DNA from: a bacterium
GTDB lineage: Bacteria > Methylomirabilota > Methylomirabilia > Methylomirabilales > 2-02-FULL-66-22
NCBI GenBank assembly: GCA_029580855.1
Contig: JAKPQH010000020.1
Span: 1-42,282 of the forward strand
Reading direction: 5' to 3'
DNA length: 42,282 nt
Below, in pieces: positions 9,203 through 17,223 of this stretch. A program made the position numbers and the translations under genes. The notes beneath the pieces were generated by a model that saw only the letters and a list, made by a program, of their open reading frames with translations, was not told the origin of the DNA and made no database searches. The stretch's first letter is position 1, and every line of letters begins with the position of its first letter.

Positions 9203-10570
9203 ATGGCTGCGAGCCACGAGCCGACTCGAACATTAGCCGCATTCGTCGCAAAGACACGCGACGAGGACCTGGCGCCCGCAATCCGGGCGCGGGCCGCAGC
9301 CTGTCTCCTGGACTGGATCGGCGCCGTGCTCTCCGGAAAGGGATCGCACACCGACCGCAGCCTCATGCCGGTCGTCTCCTCGCTGGGCGGCCGGGGGCAA
9401 GCCACGCTGATCGGGCGCCGTGCGGGCGTCCCCGCGCCGATCGCAGCCCTCTACAACGGGACCGTGGCCGCCGTCACGGAGATCGACGACGTGCACGATC
9501 TCGTCTCCCTGCACCCGGGCATCGGGGTGATTCCGGCCGCCCTCGCCGTGGCGGAGGAGGCGGGAGCCACCGGCCGGTCGCTCCTGACGGCCATTGTCCT
9601 GGGCTACGATATTGCCGTGCGGGTCGCCTGGGTCGCGGGGGATTCGCACTACCGATTCTGGCATAGCACCGCGACCTGCACCGGCTTCGGGGCGGCGGCC
9701 GCGGCCGGGAAGCTCCTGGGTCTCGATAACGAGGGCCTGTGCATGGCCCTCGGCTTGGCTGGGACCCAGGCGGCCGGCTTATGGGAGTCCCTCACCACCG
9801 TGGCCGTCGGCGCCAAGCATCTCCACAGCGGAAAGGCCGCCTTTCACGGGGTTCTGTCCGCTTTACTGGCGAGGCATGGGTTCCGCGGCTCGCCCACGAT
9901 TCTGGAAGGCCCGCGCGGGTTCCTCGCCGCGATGGCCCACGTGGAGCCCCGGGATGTCGCCACGCTCACGGCGGATCTCGGGAGGCCTTTTCTTGTCGGC
10001 CGGAATTTCTTCAAACGGTACGCCTGCTGCAAAGCGTGCATCGAGGGGATCGACGGCATCCGCAGCCTCCTGGCGTGGCCCGGCTTCGGGCCGGCGGACC
10101 TGGCCCGTGTCGTGGTCGAGTTGATCCCCGACAACCACCGCCTCGTGCACAACCCGGCCCCGGCGACCCCTGAGGAGGCCAAGTTCAGCATCCAGTTCTG
10201 CCTCGCGCTGGCGGCGGTCACGGGCGGGGCCGACGTCCGCGACTTCTCCGAGGCCATGCTGCGCGATCGGAGGGTTCGGGCCTGGATGAAGAAGGTCGAG
10301 GTCCGGAGCGCGCCGAGGTTGCCCGTCCGCGCCAGGCTCACGGCCCACCGCTCGGACGGGAAGACCGCCTCGGTCGAGCCGGCGCTTCGGTCGCTGGAGC
10401 CTGGCGAAGTGCAAGACAAGTTCCGGCGTGTCGCGCGGCCCCTGCTTGGCGCAAGGGCCGCGGAGGCGCTGGTGGATGCCGTGGACCGCCTGGACGGCGC
10501 CCGCAACCTTCACGCGTTGAGCCACCTACTGCGCAGGAGCGTGAGATGCGGAAGCCCCGCACAAGACTGA
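9203..10570 (+). CDS. MmgE/PrpD family protein (epimerase/dehydratase-like)
   Basis: A 455-residue cytosolic protein spanning the whole MmgE/PrpD fold. Seen motifs are ExDD-type EIDDVHD at 93-99 with downstream HPG at 104-106, WHSTATCTGFGAAAAAGKLLGL at 153-174, and KHLHSGKAAFHG at 205-216, which frame the family active-site cleft. Family members include 2-methylcitrate dehydratase, cis-aconitate decarboxylase and iminodisuccinate epimerase. No prpB or prpC lies nearby, so methylcitrate metabolism is unlikely. Its 3' end overlaps the next gene, an argininosuccinate-lyase-like enzyme, by 25 bases, and it diverges from a family-5 ABC importer. This context is best matched by epimerisation of an N-substituted aspartate before C-N cleavage. 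Family secure, reaction inferred. Confidence 0.9.
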   Translation: MAASHEPTRTLAAFVAKTRDEDLAPAIRARAAACLLDWIGAVLSGKGSHTDRSLMPVVSSLGGRGQATLIGRRAGVPAPIAALYNGTVAAVTEIDDVHDLVSLHPGIGVIPAALAVAEEAGATGRSLLTAIVLGYDIAVRVAWVAGDSHYRFWHSTATCTGFGAAAAAGKLLGLDNEGLCMALGLAGTQAAGLWESLTTVAVGAKHLHSGKAAFHGVLSALLARHGFRGSPTILEGPRGFLAAMAHVEPRDVATLTADLGRPFLVGRNFFKRYACCKACIEGIDGIRSLLAWPGFGPADLARVVVELIPDNHRLVHNPAPATPEEAKFSIQFCLALAAVTGGADVRDFSEAMLRDRRVRAWMKKVEVRSAPRLPVRARLTAHRSDGKTASVEPALRSLEPGEVQDKFRRVARPLLGARAAEALVDAVDRLDGARNLHALSHLLRRSVRCGSPAQD

Positions 10571-12102
10571 GGGCCGTAACACCGAGTCGGCGGGCGGCGC
10601 GCGGCGCGTCCCCGCCCCGCGACGGGGCCGCCCCGGCGATGCGCGCACACGTCTCGACCCGCCGCACGGCCGAAACCCGGTACAGCTTCGCCCAGGAGTT
10701 ATGGAACCACCGGGCGCACACCGTCATGTTGTGCGAGCAGCGGATCCTCACGCGACAGGATGCGGCGCGGATTCTTCGGGCGCTGGAGGAAATCGACCGG
10801 ATCGGCGCCGACCGCTTCCCCATCGATTCGGGCACGGGCGAGCTGCTTTTCAGCGTCGAGCGGTACCTGCGGCAGCGGATCGGCGACGACACGGCCGGCC
10901 GGATGCACACGGGGCGAAGCCGGGGCGACCTGTACGTCTGCGTCGAGCGGATGGTGTTCCGAGAAAAAATCCTGGCGCTGGCCGACGCGCTTGTCCGCCT
11001 TGCGGGCAGTCTCCTGGCCCAGGCCTCCCGGCACGCCGCCACGGTCATGCCCGGGTACACGCTCCTGCAGCACGCACAGCCCCTCACCTTCGGCCACTAC
11101 CTGCTCTCGTTCGTCGAGCGCTTCTGCCGCGACCTCACCCGCCTGCGGGAGACCTACGCGCGCGTCAACCGGAGCCCGATGGGCTCCGCCATCCTGTCGG
11201 GGACCACCTTCCCGGTGAGCCGCCCGCGCATGGCGGCGCTCCTCGGATTCGACGGCGTCATCGAGAACACCCGGGACGCCTCCACGGCGCGCGACCACAG
11301 CCTCGAGACGCTCGCGCACGCGGCCATTCTGGCCTCGAATCTCATGGCCCTCTGCGAGGACCTGATCCTCTGGTGCACGTACGAGTTCGGCCTTGTCGAG
11401 CTGGGCGATGGCTTCTCGGGCACCTCCTCCATCATGCCCCAGAAAAAGAACCCGAGCGCCTTGACGCGGGTCCGTCACCTGGCGGCCGAGTGCGTGGGCG
11501 AGACGATGACCGCGTTTATGCAGCTCAAGACCCATTCCGAGCAGCTGAACGACTTGGAGGCGACGGGCCCGGTCGTCTGGCGGACCCTGGACACCGCCAT
11601 CGCCGCGACCGACCTCCTCCGGGCCACCGTGGCAACGCTGCGGGCGAAGCCGGAGCGGATGGCAGAGCTCGCCGGGGCCAACTTCATCCAGGCCCCGCAG
11701 CTCGCCGAGACGATCGCGCAGGAAGAGGGGCTCCCGTTCCGGGTGGTGCACCGGATCGTGGGGCGGCTCGTCCGGAACTGCATCGAGGCCCGGATCGCCC
11801 CTGCGCAGGTAACGCCCGAGATGATCAACGAGGTCGCGGTTGCGATCCTGGGCCGGCCGCTCGCCGTGCGCGCCGCGACCCTCCGCACGTGCATAGATGT
11901 CGCCCGCGTCATCCGGGACCGGAAGGCACCGGGCGGCCCGAGCCCGCGCGAGGTCCAGCGGATGCTGAAGGCGCGCGCCGCATCCCTGGCACGCGAGGCG
12001 CAATGGATCCGGACGTGCCGGGAGTCCATAGGACAGGCCAGGCGGGCGACCGACCGGCGGGTCAAGGAACTCACGCGGCCGAGGCGAGAGCGAAGGCGCT
12101 AA
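10546..12102 (+). CDS. Argininosuccinate lyase-like C-N lyase (aspartase/fumarase superfamily)
   Basis: A 518-residue protein of the superfamily that eliminates fumarate from N-substituted aspartates. The start at 10546 has AGGAG 8 bases upstream and gives a basic tail of about 31 residues before the conserved region. The signature GTSSIMPQKKNP (292-303) keeps the catalytic Ser. Two ArgH hallmarks differ: HTGRSRND reads HTGRSRGD (121-128, substrate-contacting Asn to Gly), and the conserved Thr-His of GYTHLQ reads GYTLLQH (170-175, His to Leu with a His three residues on). Together with its coupling to a PrpD-family gene and its distance from any arginine gene, this suggests a non-argininosuccinate substrate, as with EDDS or iminodisuccinate lyases of this family. 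Confidence 0.9.
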   Translation: MRKPRTRLRAVTPSRRAARGASPPRDGAAPAMRAHVSTRRTAETRYSFAQELWNHRAHTVMLCEQRILTRQDAARILRALEEIDRIGADRFPIDSGTGELLFSVERYLRQRIGDDTAGRMHTGRSRGDLYVCVERMVFREKILALADALVRLAGSLLAQASRHAATVMPGYTLLQHAQPLTFGHYLLSFVERFCRDLTRLRETYARVNRSPMGSAILSGTTFPVSRPRMAALLGFDGVIENTRDASTARDHSLETLAHAAILASNLMALCEDLILWCTYEFGLVELGDGFSGTSSIMPQKKNPSALTRVRHLAAECVGETMTAFMQLKTHSEQLNDLEATGPVVWRTLDTAIAATDLLRATVATLRAKPERMAELAGANFIQAPQLAETIAQEEGLPFRVVHRIVGRLVRNCIEARIAPAQVTPEMINEVAVAILGRPLAVRAATLRTCIDVARVIRDRKAPGGPSPREVQRMLKARAASLAREAQWIRTCRESIGQARRATDRRVKELTRPRRERRR

Positions 12103-12562
12103 CAGACGGGATCACGGCCGGTCGCCGTAAGGGCCCCAGCGATTTCGTCCCTGGGCACCCCTGACGCGTGCGACAGCAATTTGCCTCGTTTGTGGTCCGC
12201 AGTGCGGACCGCAAGTGTGCCGAAAGTACAAGCGCCGGACACGTACCTCCTGGGCACGCGTACGGCCAACGCCACGCGTTGGCAAGTTCTAAAAATATCA
12301 TTCGGCCAACCTGCGAGAACCGTCTTGAACTCGGGTTCACAGCTTATTCGCATTGCACCCGCTTCCGCATGACACCCCAGAGCTTGATGATCCGGGGTTT
12401 CGTGTCCTCCGCTACAAATCGTGGTGGGCGACGGTGGGTTGGCACCACCGATATCCCGGCTTCGCGGCGCCCGACCAAACGTGACTAACGTGGGAACGGG
12501 TCCCCCATGTCATTTCGGCACCAGACGATGCTGACGCTTCCAGGGTTAGCCTCCCATGATGC
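12103..12562. other. Gene-free convergent spacer
   Basis: About 460 bp between the 3' ends of the lyase gene (plus strand) and hsdR (minus strand). Only short open frames without ribosome sites or family resemblance occur. Base composition is locally less GC-rich (around 12280-12310) than the flanking genes. I see no clear terminator hairpin with a U-tract. It marks the boundary between catabolic genes and the restriction locus. Confidence 0.5.
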
Positions 12563-15500
12563 CTACTTCCCGACACCTGCCCCTGGCTCCCCCGTGTTGC
12601 CATTCTTTTGAACGCCTGCCTCAAGACTCCTCCGGAACCTAGCGAACAGCCAGTCCAGGAAGAACCTCGCGAAGTCGCGGTCGTCGGTCACGCGCTTGTA
12701 GAACTTGAAGTTGCTGTCCACCATGTCCTGCAGGCGGTCGGTGACCACGTAGTCGAAGGTGAGGCGCGCGTTCTCGGGCGGGTTCACGCGGACGCTGGCC
12801 GTCAGCGCGGGGTCCTCCGCCAGGCGCTCTTCGAGCTGCGCGATGAAGACCTTGTCCGCCTCGGTGAAGTCGGTGCCGAATCGCTGGTTCAGCTCCTCGA
12901 TGATCCGCGAAAGGGCTTCCACCGCTTCCGGCCCGCCGGCGGCGGTCCTCTTGGGTTGGATCGGCGGGAGTTCCTGCTCCCCCCGCTCCAGCGCGATCTT
13001 TCCCGTCCAGGTCGATCGGACTGTGTACGAGTCCATGTTGATCGCCTGCTGGATCTCGCGCGGGAGCGTCTCCGGCTCGACGGGCAGATAGCGCCGGAGC
13101 AGCCGGGCGAAAACGTAGAGCTTCTCCAGGTCGATGTCGGCGAAGGTGACGATCTGGGAGAGGAAGGCGTACAGCCGCACATAATCGGTGAGCTGGCCGC
13201 GGAACGCCGCCTGGTCATCCTTTCCGAGGTACTGGAACCGCTCCGCGCAGGGCGCCAGGGCGGCATAGAGCTGGTCCTGTGTGGACTTCGGGTGGAAGTA
13301 GAGTCGGGCGAACGCTTCTACCTCGGCGCGCTCGTAGACATGGAAGTCCGCAAGTTGCCGCTCCAGCGTATAGAGGAGGTTCGGATCCGTCGCCTCGGAC
13401 AGGAGCGTCTTCTCGTAGTACGGCGCGAAGGCGTCCTGGATCACGTCGGCTTCGTTCGCGAAATCCAGGACCATGGTCTCGGTCTTCCCGGGGTAGACCC
13501 GGTTCAACCGCGAGAGGGTCTGGACCGCGTTCACGCCACCCAGCCTCTTGTCCACGTACATCGTGTGGAGCAAGGGCTGGTCGAACCCCGTCTGGAACTT
13601 GTTCGCCACCACCAGGAACCGGTACTCCGGCCGCTTGAAAGCCTCGGCGGTCTGCCTTTCCGAGAAGCCGTTCATCCCGCCTTCGGTGTACACGATGCCC
13701 TCGTCACGGACCGAGCCGGAGAAGGCCACCAACGCCTGGTAGGGGCAACCCCTCTCGCGAAGGTAGGCGTCCACGGCCAGCTTGAACCGCACGGCGTGGA
13801 GGCGGGAGCGGGTCACGATCATGGCCTTGGCCTGCCCCCCGATGCGGGAGGCCACCTGGCCGTGGAAGTGGTCGGCCATGATCGCGACCTTCTTCCGGAT
13901 CGCGTGTTCGTGCAAATCCACGAAGGATCGGAGGAGGTAGCTGGCCTTCCCCTTCTCATAGTGGGGATCGTCCTCGATCTTCTTAAGGAGATGCCAGTAG
14001 ACCTTGTAGGTCGTGTAGTGCTCCAGGACGTCCAGGATGAACTGCTCCTCGATGGCCTGGCGCATGCTGTAGAGGCCGAAGGCCTCAAACTTGCCGTCCG
14101 GGCGCTGGGTGCCGAAGAGTTCCAGGGTCTTGGGCTTGGGCGTGGCGGTGAAGGCGAACCAGGAGACGTTGGGGAGCCGTCCCCGCTGCTGCATGGCCTC
14201 CAGGATCCGGGCGTCCAGCTCCTCTTCGGGCGTCTCGGCGCCGGCTTCCTCCTGCTCGGCTTCTTCCAGGCTGCCCGCGGCCAAGACGGCCTTGAGGCTC
14301 CTGGTGCTCTCCCCGGACTGCGAGGAGTGGGCCTCGTCCACGATCACCGCGAACCGCTGCCCCGCCAGATCGGCCATGTCATTGACGATGACGGGAAACT
14401 TCTGGAGCGTGGTCACGATGATCGTCTTTCCGCTTTCGAGGGCGGCCTTGAGCTGGCGGCTGGTCGTGTCGATGTTCTCCACCACGCCGGCCGTTTGCTC
14501 GAACTGGCGGACAGTGCTCTGGAGCTGCCGGTCCAGGATGCGGCGGTCGGTGATGACGACGATGGAGTCGAAGACCCGCTTGTCCTCGGCATCGTGGAGG
14601 ACGGAGAGCTGGTGGGCCAGCCAGGCGATGGAGTTGGACTTCCCGCTCCCGGCGGAGTGTTCGATCAGGTAACGTTGCCCGGCACCCGTGGCCCGGGCGT
14701 CGGCCACCAGGCGACGGACGCAGTCGAGCTGGTGGTAACGGGGGAAGATCAGGGCGCGCTCGCCGGTCTTTCGCCCCTTGTCGTCCTCCAGCTCTACATC
14801 TTGGAGGAAGTGCTGGATGAGGTTGAGGACGCTGTCGCGGCTCCAGATCCGCTCCCACAGATAATCCGTGGCGTAGCCGGTCTCGGTCGGCAGCTTCGGG
14901 GGGTTCCCGGCCCCGCCGAACTTCCCCCGGTTGAACGGGAGAAAGACCGTCTTCGGGCCCGCCAGCTTGGTCGTGACGAAGACGAAGTCGGGGTCCACGG
15001 CGAAATGGGCCAGGCAGCGGCGAAACGCGAGCAGGGGCTCCCGCGGGTCCCGCGTCGTCTTGTATTGCTGAGTGGCATTCTGGACCGTCTGCCCCGTGAG
15101 GGGGTTTTTTAACTCCGCGGTAAAGATCGGAATGCCATTGAGGAAGAGAGCAAGGTCGAGACTCTTGTCTTTGTCCTTTTCGCTGTAGTGGAGTTGGCGG
15201 ATCGCTGCGAAGAGATTGGCCTCGTACAGGCGCTGGATCTCGGCGTTGAGGCCGCTGGACGGGCGGAAGTAGTACAGCTGGAACTTGCAGCCTGAGTCCT
15301 TGATCCCACTTCGGAGCACATCCAGGGCGCCCCGCTGGCCGATCTCACTCGCCAGCCGCTTCAGGAAGCGGTCCTTGACCTGGGCGCCGTGGTGTTGGGT
15401 GAGCCTCTCCCACTCCTTGGGTTGCGTCGCGTAGACGAAGTCGAGGACATCGCGGGGGATCAGACAGAGGACACGGTCGTAATCGTCGGAGGTGCGCTTC

Positions 15501-15646
15501 CGGTAACCACCGGGCAGATACTCGCCGTACTGCGGAGGGGGTTGCTCAACGCGCGACGCTTTTCCCGCGGGAACCTCGGGTCCGCCCGCCAGAAGTGCCT
15601 CTTCGATGGCTTGCTCAAAGCTCCGCTCGGAGACCTCGGCACTCAT
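12563..15646 (-). CDS. hsdR: Type I restriction enzyme R subunit (HsdR)
   Basis: A 1027-residue motor/nuclease subunit of normal length. Domains in order: a nuclease domain with a PD-(D/E)xK-like set, Asp164 (SLDLALFLNG) and Glu178-Leu-Lys180; then a superfamily-2 translocase with Walker A SAGSGKS at 331-337, DEAH at 437-440, the FTATPK motif, TGFDQP and the QTLSRLNR arginine-finger motif; then a helical C-terminal domain that docks on the methylase core. It cleaves unmodified DNA after ATP-driven translocation. It is the last gene of the hsdM-hsdS-hsdR series but separated from hsdS by about 870 bp of repeats and a GIY-YIG gene. No frameshift is seen, so it looks intact. Confidence 0.96.
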   Translation of the reverse strand: MSAEVSERSFEQAIEEALLAGGPEVPAGKASRVEQPPPQYGEYLPGGYRKRTSDDYDRVLCLIPRDVLDFVYATQPKEWERLTQHHGAQVKDRFLKRLASEIGQRGALDVLRSGIKDSGCKFQLYYFRPSSGLNAEIQRLYEANLFAAIRQLHYSEKDKDKSLDLALFLNGIPIFTAELKNPLTGQTVQNATQQYKTTRDPREPLLAFRRCLAHFAVDPDFVFVTTKLAGPKTVFLPFNRGKFGGAGNPPKLPTETGYATDYLWERIWSRDSVLNLIQHFLQDVELEDDKGRKTGERALIFPRYHQLDCVRRLVADARATGAGQRYLIEHSAGSGKSNSIAWLAHQLSVLHDAEDKRVFDSIVVITDRRILDRQLQSTVRQFEQTAGVVENIDTTSRQLKAALESGKTIIVTTLQKFPVIVNDMADLAGQRFAVIVDEAHSSQSGESTRSLKAVLAAGSLEEAEQEEAGAETPEEELDARILEAMQQRGRLPNVSWFAFTATPKPKTLELFGTQRPDGKFEAFGLYSMRQAIEEQFILDVLEHYTTYKVYWHLLKKIEDDPHYEKGKASYLLRSFVDLHEHAIRKKVAIMADHFHGQVASRIGGQAKAMIVTRSRLHAVRFKLAVDAYLRERGCPYQALVAFSGSVRDEGIVYTEGGMNGFSERQTAEAFKRPEYRFLVVANKFQTGFDQPLLHTMYVDKRLGGVNAVQTLSRLNRVYPGKTETMVLDFANEADVIQDAFAPYYEKTLLSEATDPNLLYTLERQLADFHVYERAEVEAFARLYFHPKSTQDQLYAALAPCAERFQYLGKDDQAAFRGQLTDYVRLYAFLSQIVTFADIDLEKLYVFARLLRRYLPVEPETLPREIQQAINMDSYTVRSTWTGKIALERGEQELPPIQPKRTAAGGPEAVEALSRIIEELNQRFGTDFTEADKVFIAQLEERLAEDPALTASVRVNPPENARLTFDYVVTDRLQDMVDSNFKFYKRVTDDRDFARFFLDWLFARFRRSLEAGVQKNGNTGEPGAGVGK

Positions 15647-15712
15647 GCCGGCTCCTCCCGATCTCTATCTGGTTGGTCCCGCATCTCGTCATTCCGGCCC
15701 CGCTTCTCTCTC

Positions 15713-15740
15713 GTCATTCCGGCGGACACCGGAATCCAGG
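15713..15740 (+). repeat. Interspersed palindromic repeat (GTCATTCCGG type), copy 1
   Basis: The unit begins GTCATTCCGGC, pairs TTCCGG with CCGGAA, and ends with ATCCAGG. It is one of several copies between hsdR and the GIY-YIG gene. A half copy lies just upstream at 15688-15699. Confidence 0.7.
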
Positions 15741-15780
15741 TCTTCCACCAGTGTATTGCGCCTGGAGTTTCTCCGCGTTC

Positions 15781-15804
15781 GTCACCCCGGCCAAAGCCGG
15801 GGTC
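15781..15804 (+). repeat. Interspersed palindromic repeat, variant copy 2
   Basis: A variant form GTCACCCCGG...CCGGGGTC of the same repeat family, with compensating changes on both arms that keep the stem. Confidence 0.6.
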
Positions 15805-15843
15805 GAGACGGCGAATTGAGCACGGGCTGACGGTGCCGCGCGG

Positions 15844-15872
15844 CTGGATACCGGCTTTCGCCGGTATGACGG
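15844..15872 (-). repeat. Interspersed palindromic repeat, copy 3 (inverted)
   Basis: The same element in the opposite orientation (CTGGATACCGGC...GCCGGTATGACGG). Again both arms carry matched substitutions. Confidence 0.65.
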
Positions 15873-15976
15873 TCCTAACAAATGTAACGCTGCGTCACGC
15901 CTGGGTGCTCTCCATGTCTGTCATTCCGGCCCCGGTTTGCGCCGGCGTAAACTCCACCCGGATCCAGGACCTCCCC

Positions 15977-16004
15977 GTCATTCCGGCGCACGCCGGAATC
16001 CAGG
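15977..16004 (+). repeat. Interspersed palindromic repeat, copy 4
   Basis: A near-consensus copy directly after the 3' end of the GIY-YIG gene. The spacer 15647-16007 is made largely of these elements and has no gene. Confidence 0.7.
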
Positions 16005-16007
16005 GTC

Positions 16008-16295
16008 TCACACGAGGTCCTCGTACAAGTCTCGCCACTCAGGATTCGTCTTCTCGATCAGTTCCAGCTTCCACCGTCGCTTCCATTCTTTGATGGCCTT
16101 CTCGCGCCGGATGGCCTCCTCCATGGAATCGTGCAGCTCGTACCACACCAGCGTATGCACTCCGTACCGTTTGGTGAATCCGTCGGCGAGGTTCTGTTTG
16201 TGCTCCCATACGCGCTTCAGCAAATCCGACGTCACTCCGACGTACAGCGTCCCGTTGCGACGGCTGGCAAGCAGATAGACGCAAGGCTGCTTCAA
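16008..16295 (-). CDS. GIY-YIG nuclease superfamily protein (small, stand-alone)
   Basis: A 95-residue protein made of a single GIY-YIG catalytic domain. The core reads VYLLASRRNGTLYVGVTSDLLKRVWEH (about 6-32), where YLL and YVG replace GIY and YIG. The conserved Arg follows in LLKR, and the helix carrying the metal-binding Glu is in EEAIRREKAIKEWKRRWKLELIE. The start is TTG with GAGG about 8 bases upstream. Such small proteins are common and related to UvrC/YhbQ nuclease domains; their role is poorly known. It sits among palindromic repeats between hsdS and hsdR and is most likely inserted cargo rather than part of the restriction enzyme. Confidence 0.88.
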   Translation of the reverse strand: MKQPCVYLLASRRNGTLYVGVTSDLLKRVWEHKQNLADGFTKRYGVHTLVWYELHDSMEEAIRREKAIKEWKRRWKLELIEKTNPEWRDLYEDLV

Positions 16296-16312
16296 TCAAC
16301 TCGCCTCCCGAC

Positions 16313-16415
16313 CTGGACCCCGGCTGGAGTCTACCCCGGTGAAAACCGGGGCCGGGGTGATGTGGGCACGCACGTCGATCTTCCCGGTCACCGCCGCCGA
16401 GATGAGGGCGGTGCG
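16313..16415. repeat. 103-bp direct repeat, outer copy (duplicated hsdS 3' end)
   Basis: It matches 16499-16602 almost base for base with a 186-bp offset. It carries a palindromic-repeat arm followed by sequence which on the minus strand would encode a relic of the HsdS C-terminus (ALISAAVTGKIDVR-like). It has no start codon of its own. Confidence 0.75.
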
Positions 16416-16446
16416 TGCCTGCCGTTTCCCGCTGTGTCCCGTGCCC

Positions 16447-16473
16447 GTCATACCGGCGCACGCCAGTATCCAG
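16447..16473 (+). repeat. Interspersed palindromic repeat, degenerate copy 5
   Basis: GTCATACCGGCGCACGCC followed by AGTATCCAG. It lies in the 83-bp segment between the two direct repeats. Confidence 0.55.
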
Positions 16474-16498
16474 TCCGTGCCAATTCGTCCGCCCCTCT

Positions 16499-16602
16499 CT
16501 GGACCCCGGCTGTGGAGTCTACCCCGGTGAAAACCGGGCCGGGGTGACGTGGGTACGCACGTCGATCTTCCCGGTCACCGCCGCCGTGATGAGGGCGGTG
16601 CG
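16499..16602. repeat. Direct repeat, inner copy covering the hsdS 3' end
   Basis: The partner of 16313-16415. It includes the last 28 codons of hsdS and the adjoining palindromic-repeat arm, so the final residues of HsdS (after GKIDVR) are encoded by repeat DNA. Confidence 0.75.
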
Positions 16603-17223
16603 ATATTCGTTGAGACGATTGATGGCATCGCGAGTCTTGGTGACGAGCGCGTCGACCTTCGCCGTCTCGCGATCGAGGAACGCCGCGATGGCGCGCTGCT
16701 CGGAAGGTTCAGGGAGAGGCAGGCGAGTTGATCTGATTAGGTCAAGCTCCAGACTCTCCACCGTCGCCCCTTCTTTTCGCCACTCCACGAGAAAAGCGGG
16801 CTGATGTCCCTCGATAAGCCACATGAGGTATTCTGGCGCCATGTCCGGACCAGCGATTAGCGCTTTCAGGTCTTGATTCACTGTAAGCCGCTGCCCCGCC
16901 ATGGCAACCGGTATCGAGTGATTGAGGATGCCGGATCGGACGACCATCAAGACCGCGCCCTCGGGTATGAAACGAGTCGCGCTTTGCCTTACACCTTCCT
17001 CTGTAATCTTATCCAGCGTGTCTACGACCACACGAGACTTCATGTCCTTTGGTGACACCCATGGAATCTCCCCGGACCAGAACTCTCCCTGGTCTTTGCT
17101 GGGCGTTCCTCCTTCTTCGATCCGCACAAGTCGCTTCACCGTCCGAGTCCCCCAATGCGCTGGAATCTCCCCCAGCCACTCGACGCCGGAGTCGCGGTAT
17201 TTGGGGTATGGGGGATACTTCAT
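16519..17223 (-). CDS. hsdS: Type I restriction specificity subunit, half-size (HsdS)
   Basis: A 234-residue DNA-recognition subunit, about half the usual 400-450. It begins with SGVEWLGEIPAHWG (12-25), the start of a target-recognition domain. One recognition domain is present (to about 172), then the conserved spacer helix PSEQRAIAAFLDRETAKVDALV (173-194) and the standard C-terminal end EYRTALITAAVTGKIDVR (206-223). It thus has one recognition domain plus one spacer instead of two of each. Half-size HsdS proteins can work as dimers that read a palindromic site; alternatively this is an internal deletion. It starts at an ATG that overlaps the vapC stop (ATGA), with GAGG 7 bases upstream, so its translation is coupled to the toxin gene. 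Confidence 0.93.
   Translation of the reverse strand: MKYPPYPKYRDSGVEWLGEIPAHWGTRTVKRLVRIEEGGTPSKDQGEFWSGEIPWVSPKDMKSRVVVDTLDKITEEGVRQSATRFIPEGAVLMVVRSGILNHSIPVAMAGQRLTVNQDLKALIAGPDMAPEYLMWLIEGHQPAFLVEWRKEGATVESLELDLIRSTRLPLPEPSEQRAIAAFLDRETAKVDALVTKTRDAINRLNEYRTALITAAVTGKIDVRTHVTPARFSPG

Noticed and set aside
9203..10570. Naming the MmgE/PrpD protein 2-methylcitrate dehydratase
   Set aside because: No prpB, prpC or propionate genes are linked and the family has several other activities.
10546..12102. Naming the lyase argH
   Set aside because: Two argininosuccinate-contact motifs are altered and the context is a PrpD-family gene and an importer, not arginine synthesis.
12608..15112. Long plus-strand open frame opposite hsdR (about 830 codons)
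   Set aside because: It mirrors the codon bias of hsdR on the other strand, is low-complexity in Leu/Gly/Val/Arg/Glu and matches no family. Similar frames opposite the ABC gene at 5.3-7.7 kb and opposite hsdM were dropped for the same reason.
16008..16295. Homing endonuclease in a mobile intron
   Set aside because: The protein is only the catalytic GIY-YIG domain without a DNA-binding tail, and no intron structure is visible.
15688..16560. Possible CRISPR array
   Set aside because: Repeat units occur in both orientations, have irregular spacing and varied arms, and no cas gene is near. They are interspersed palindromes.
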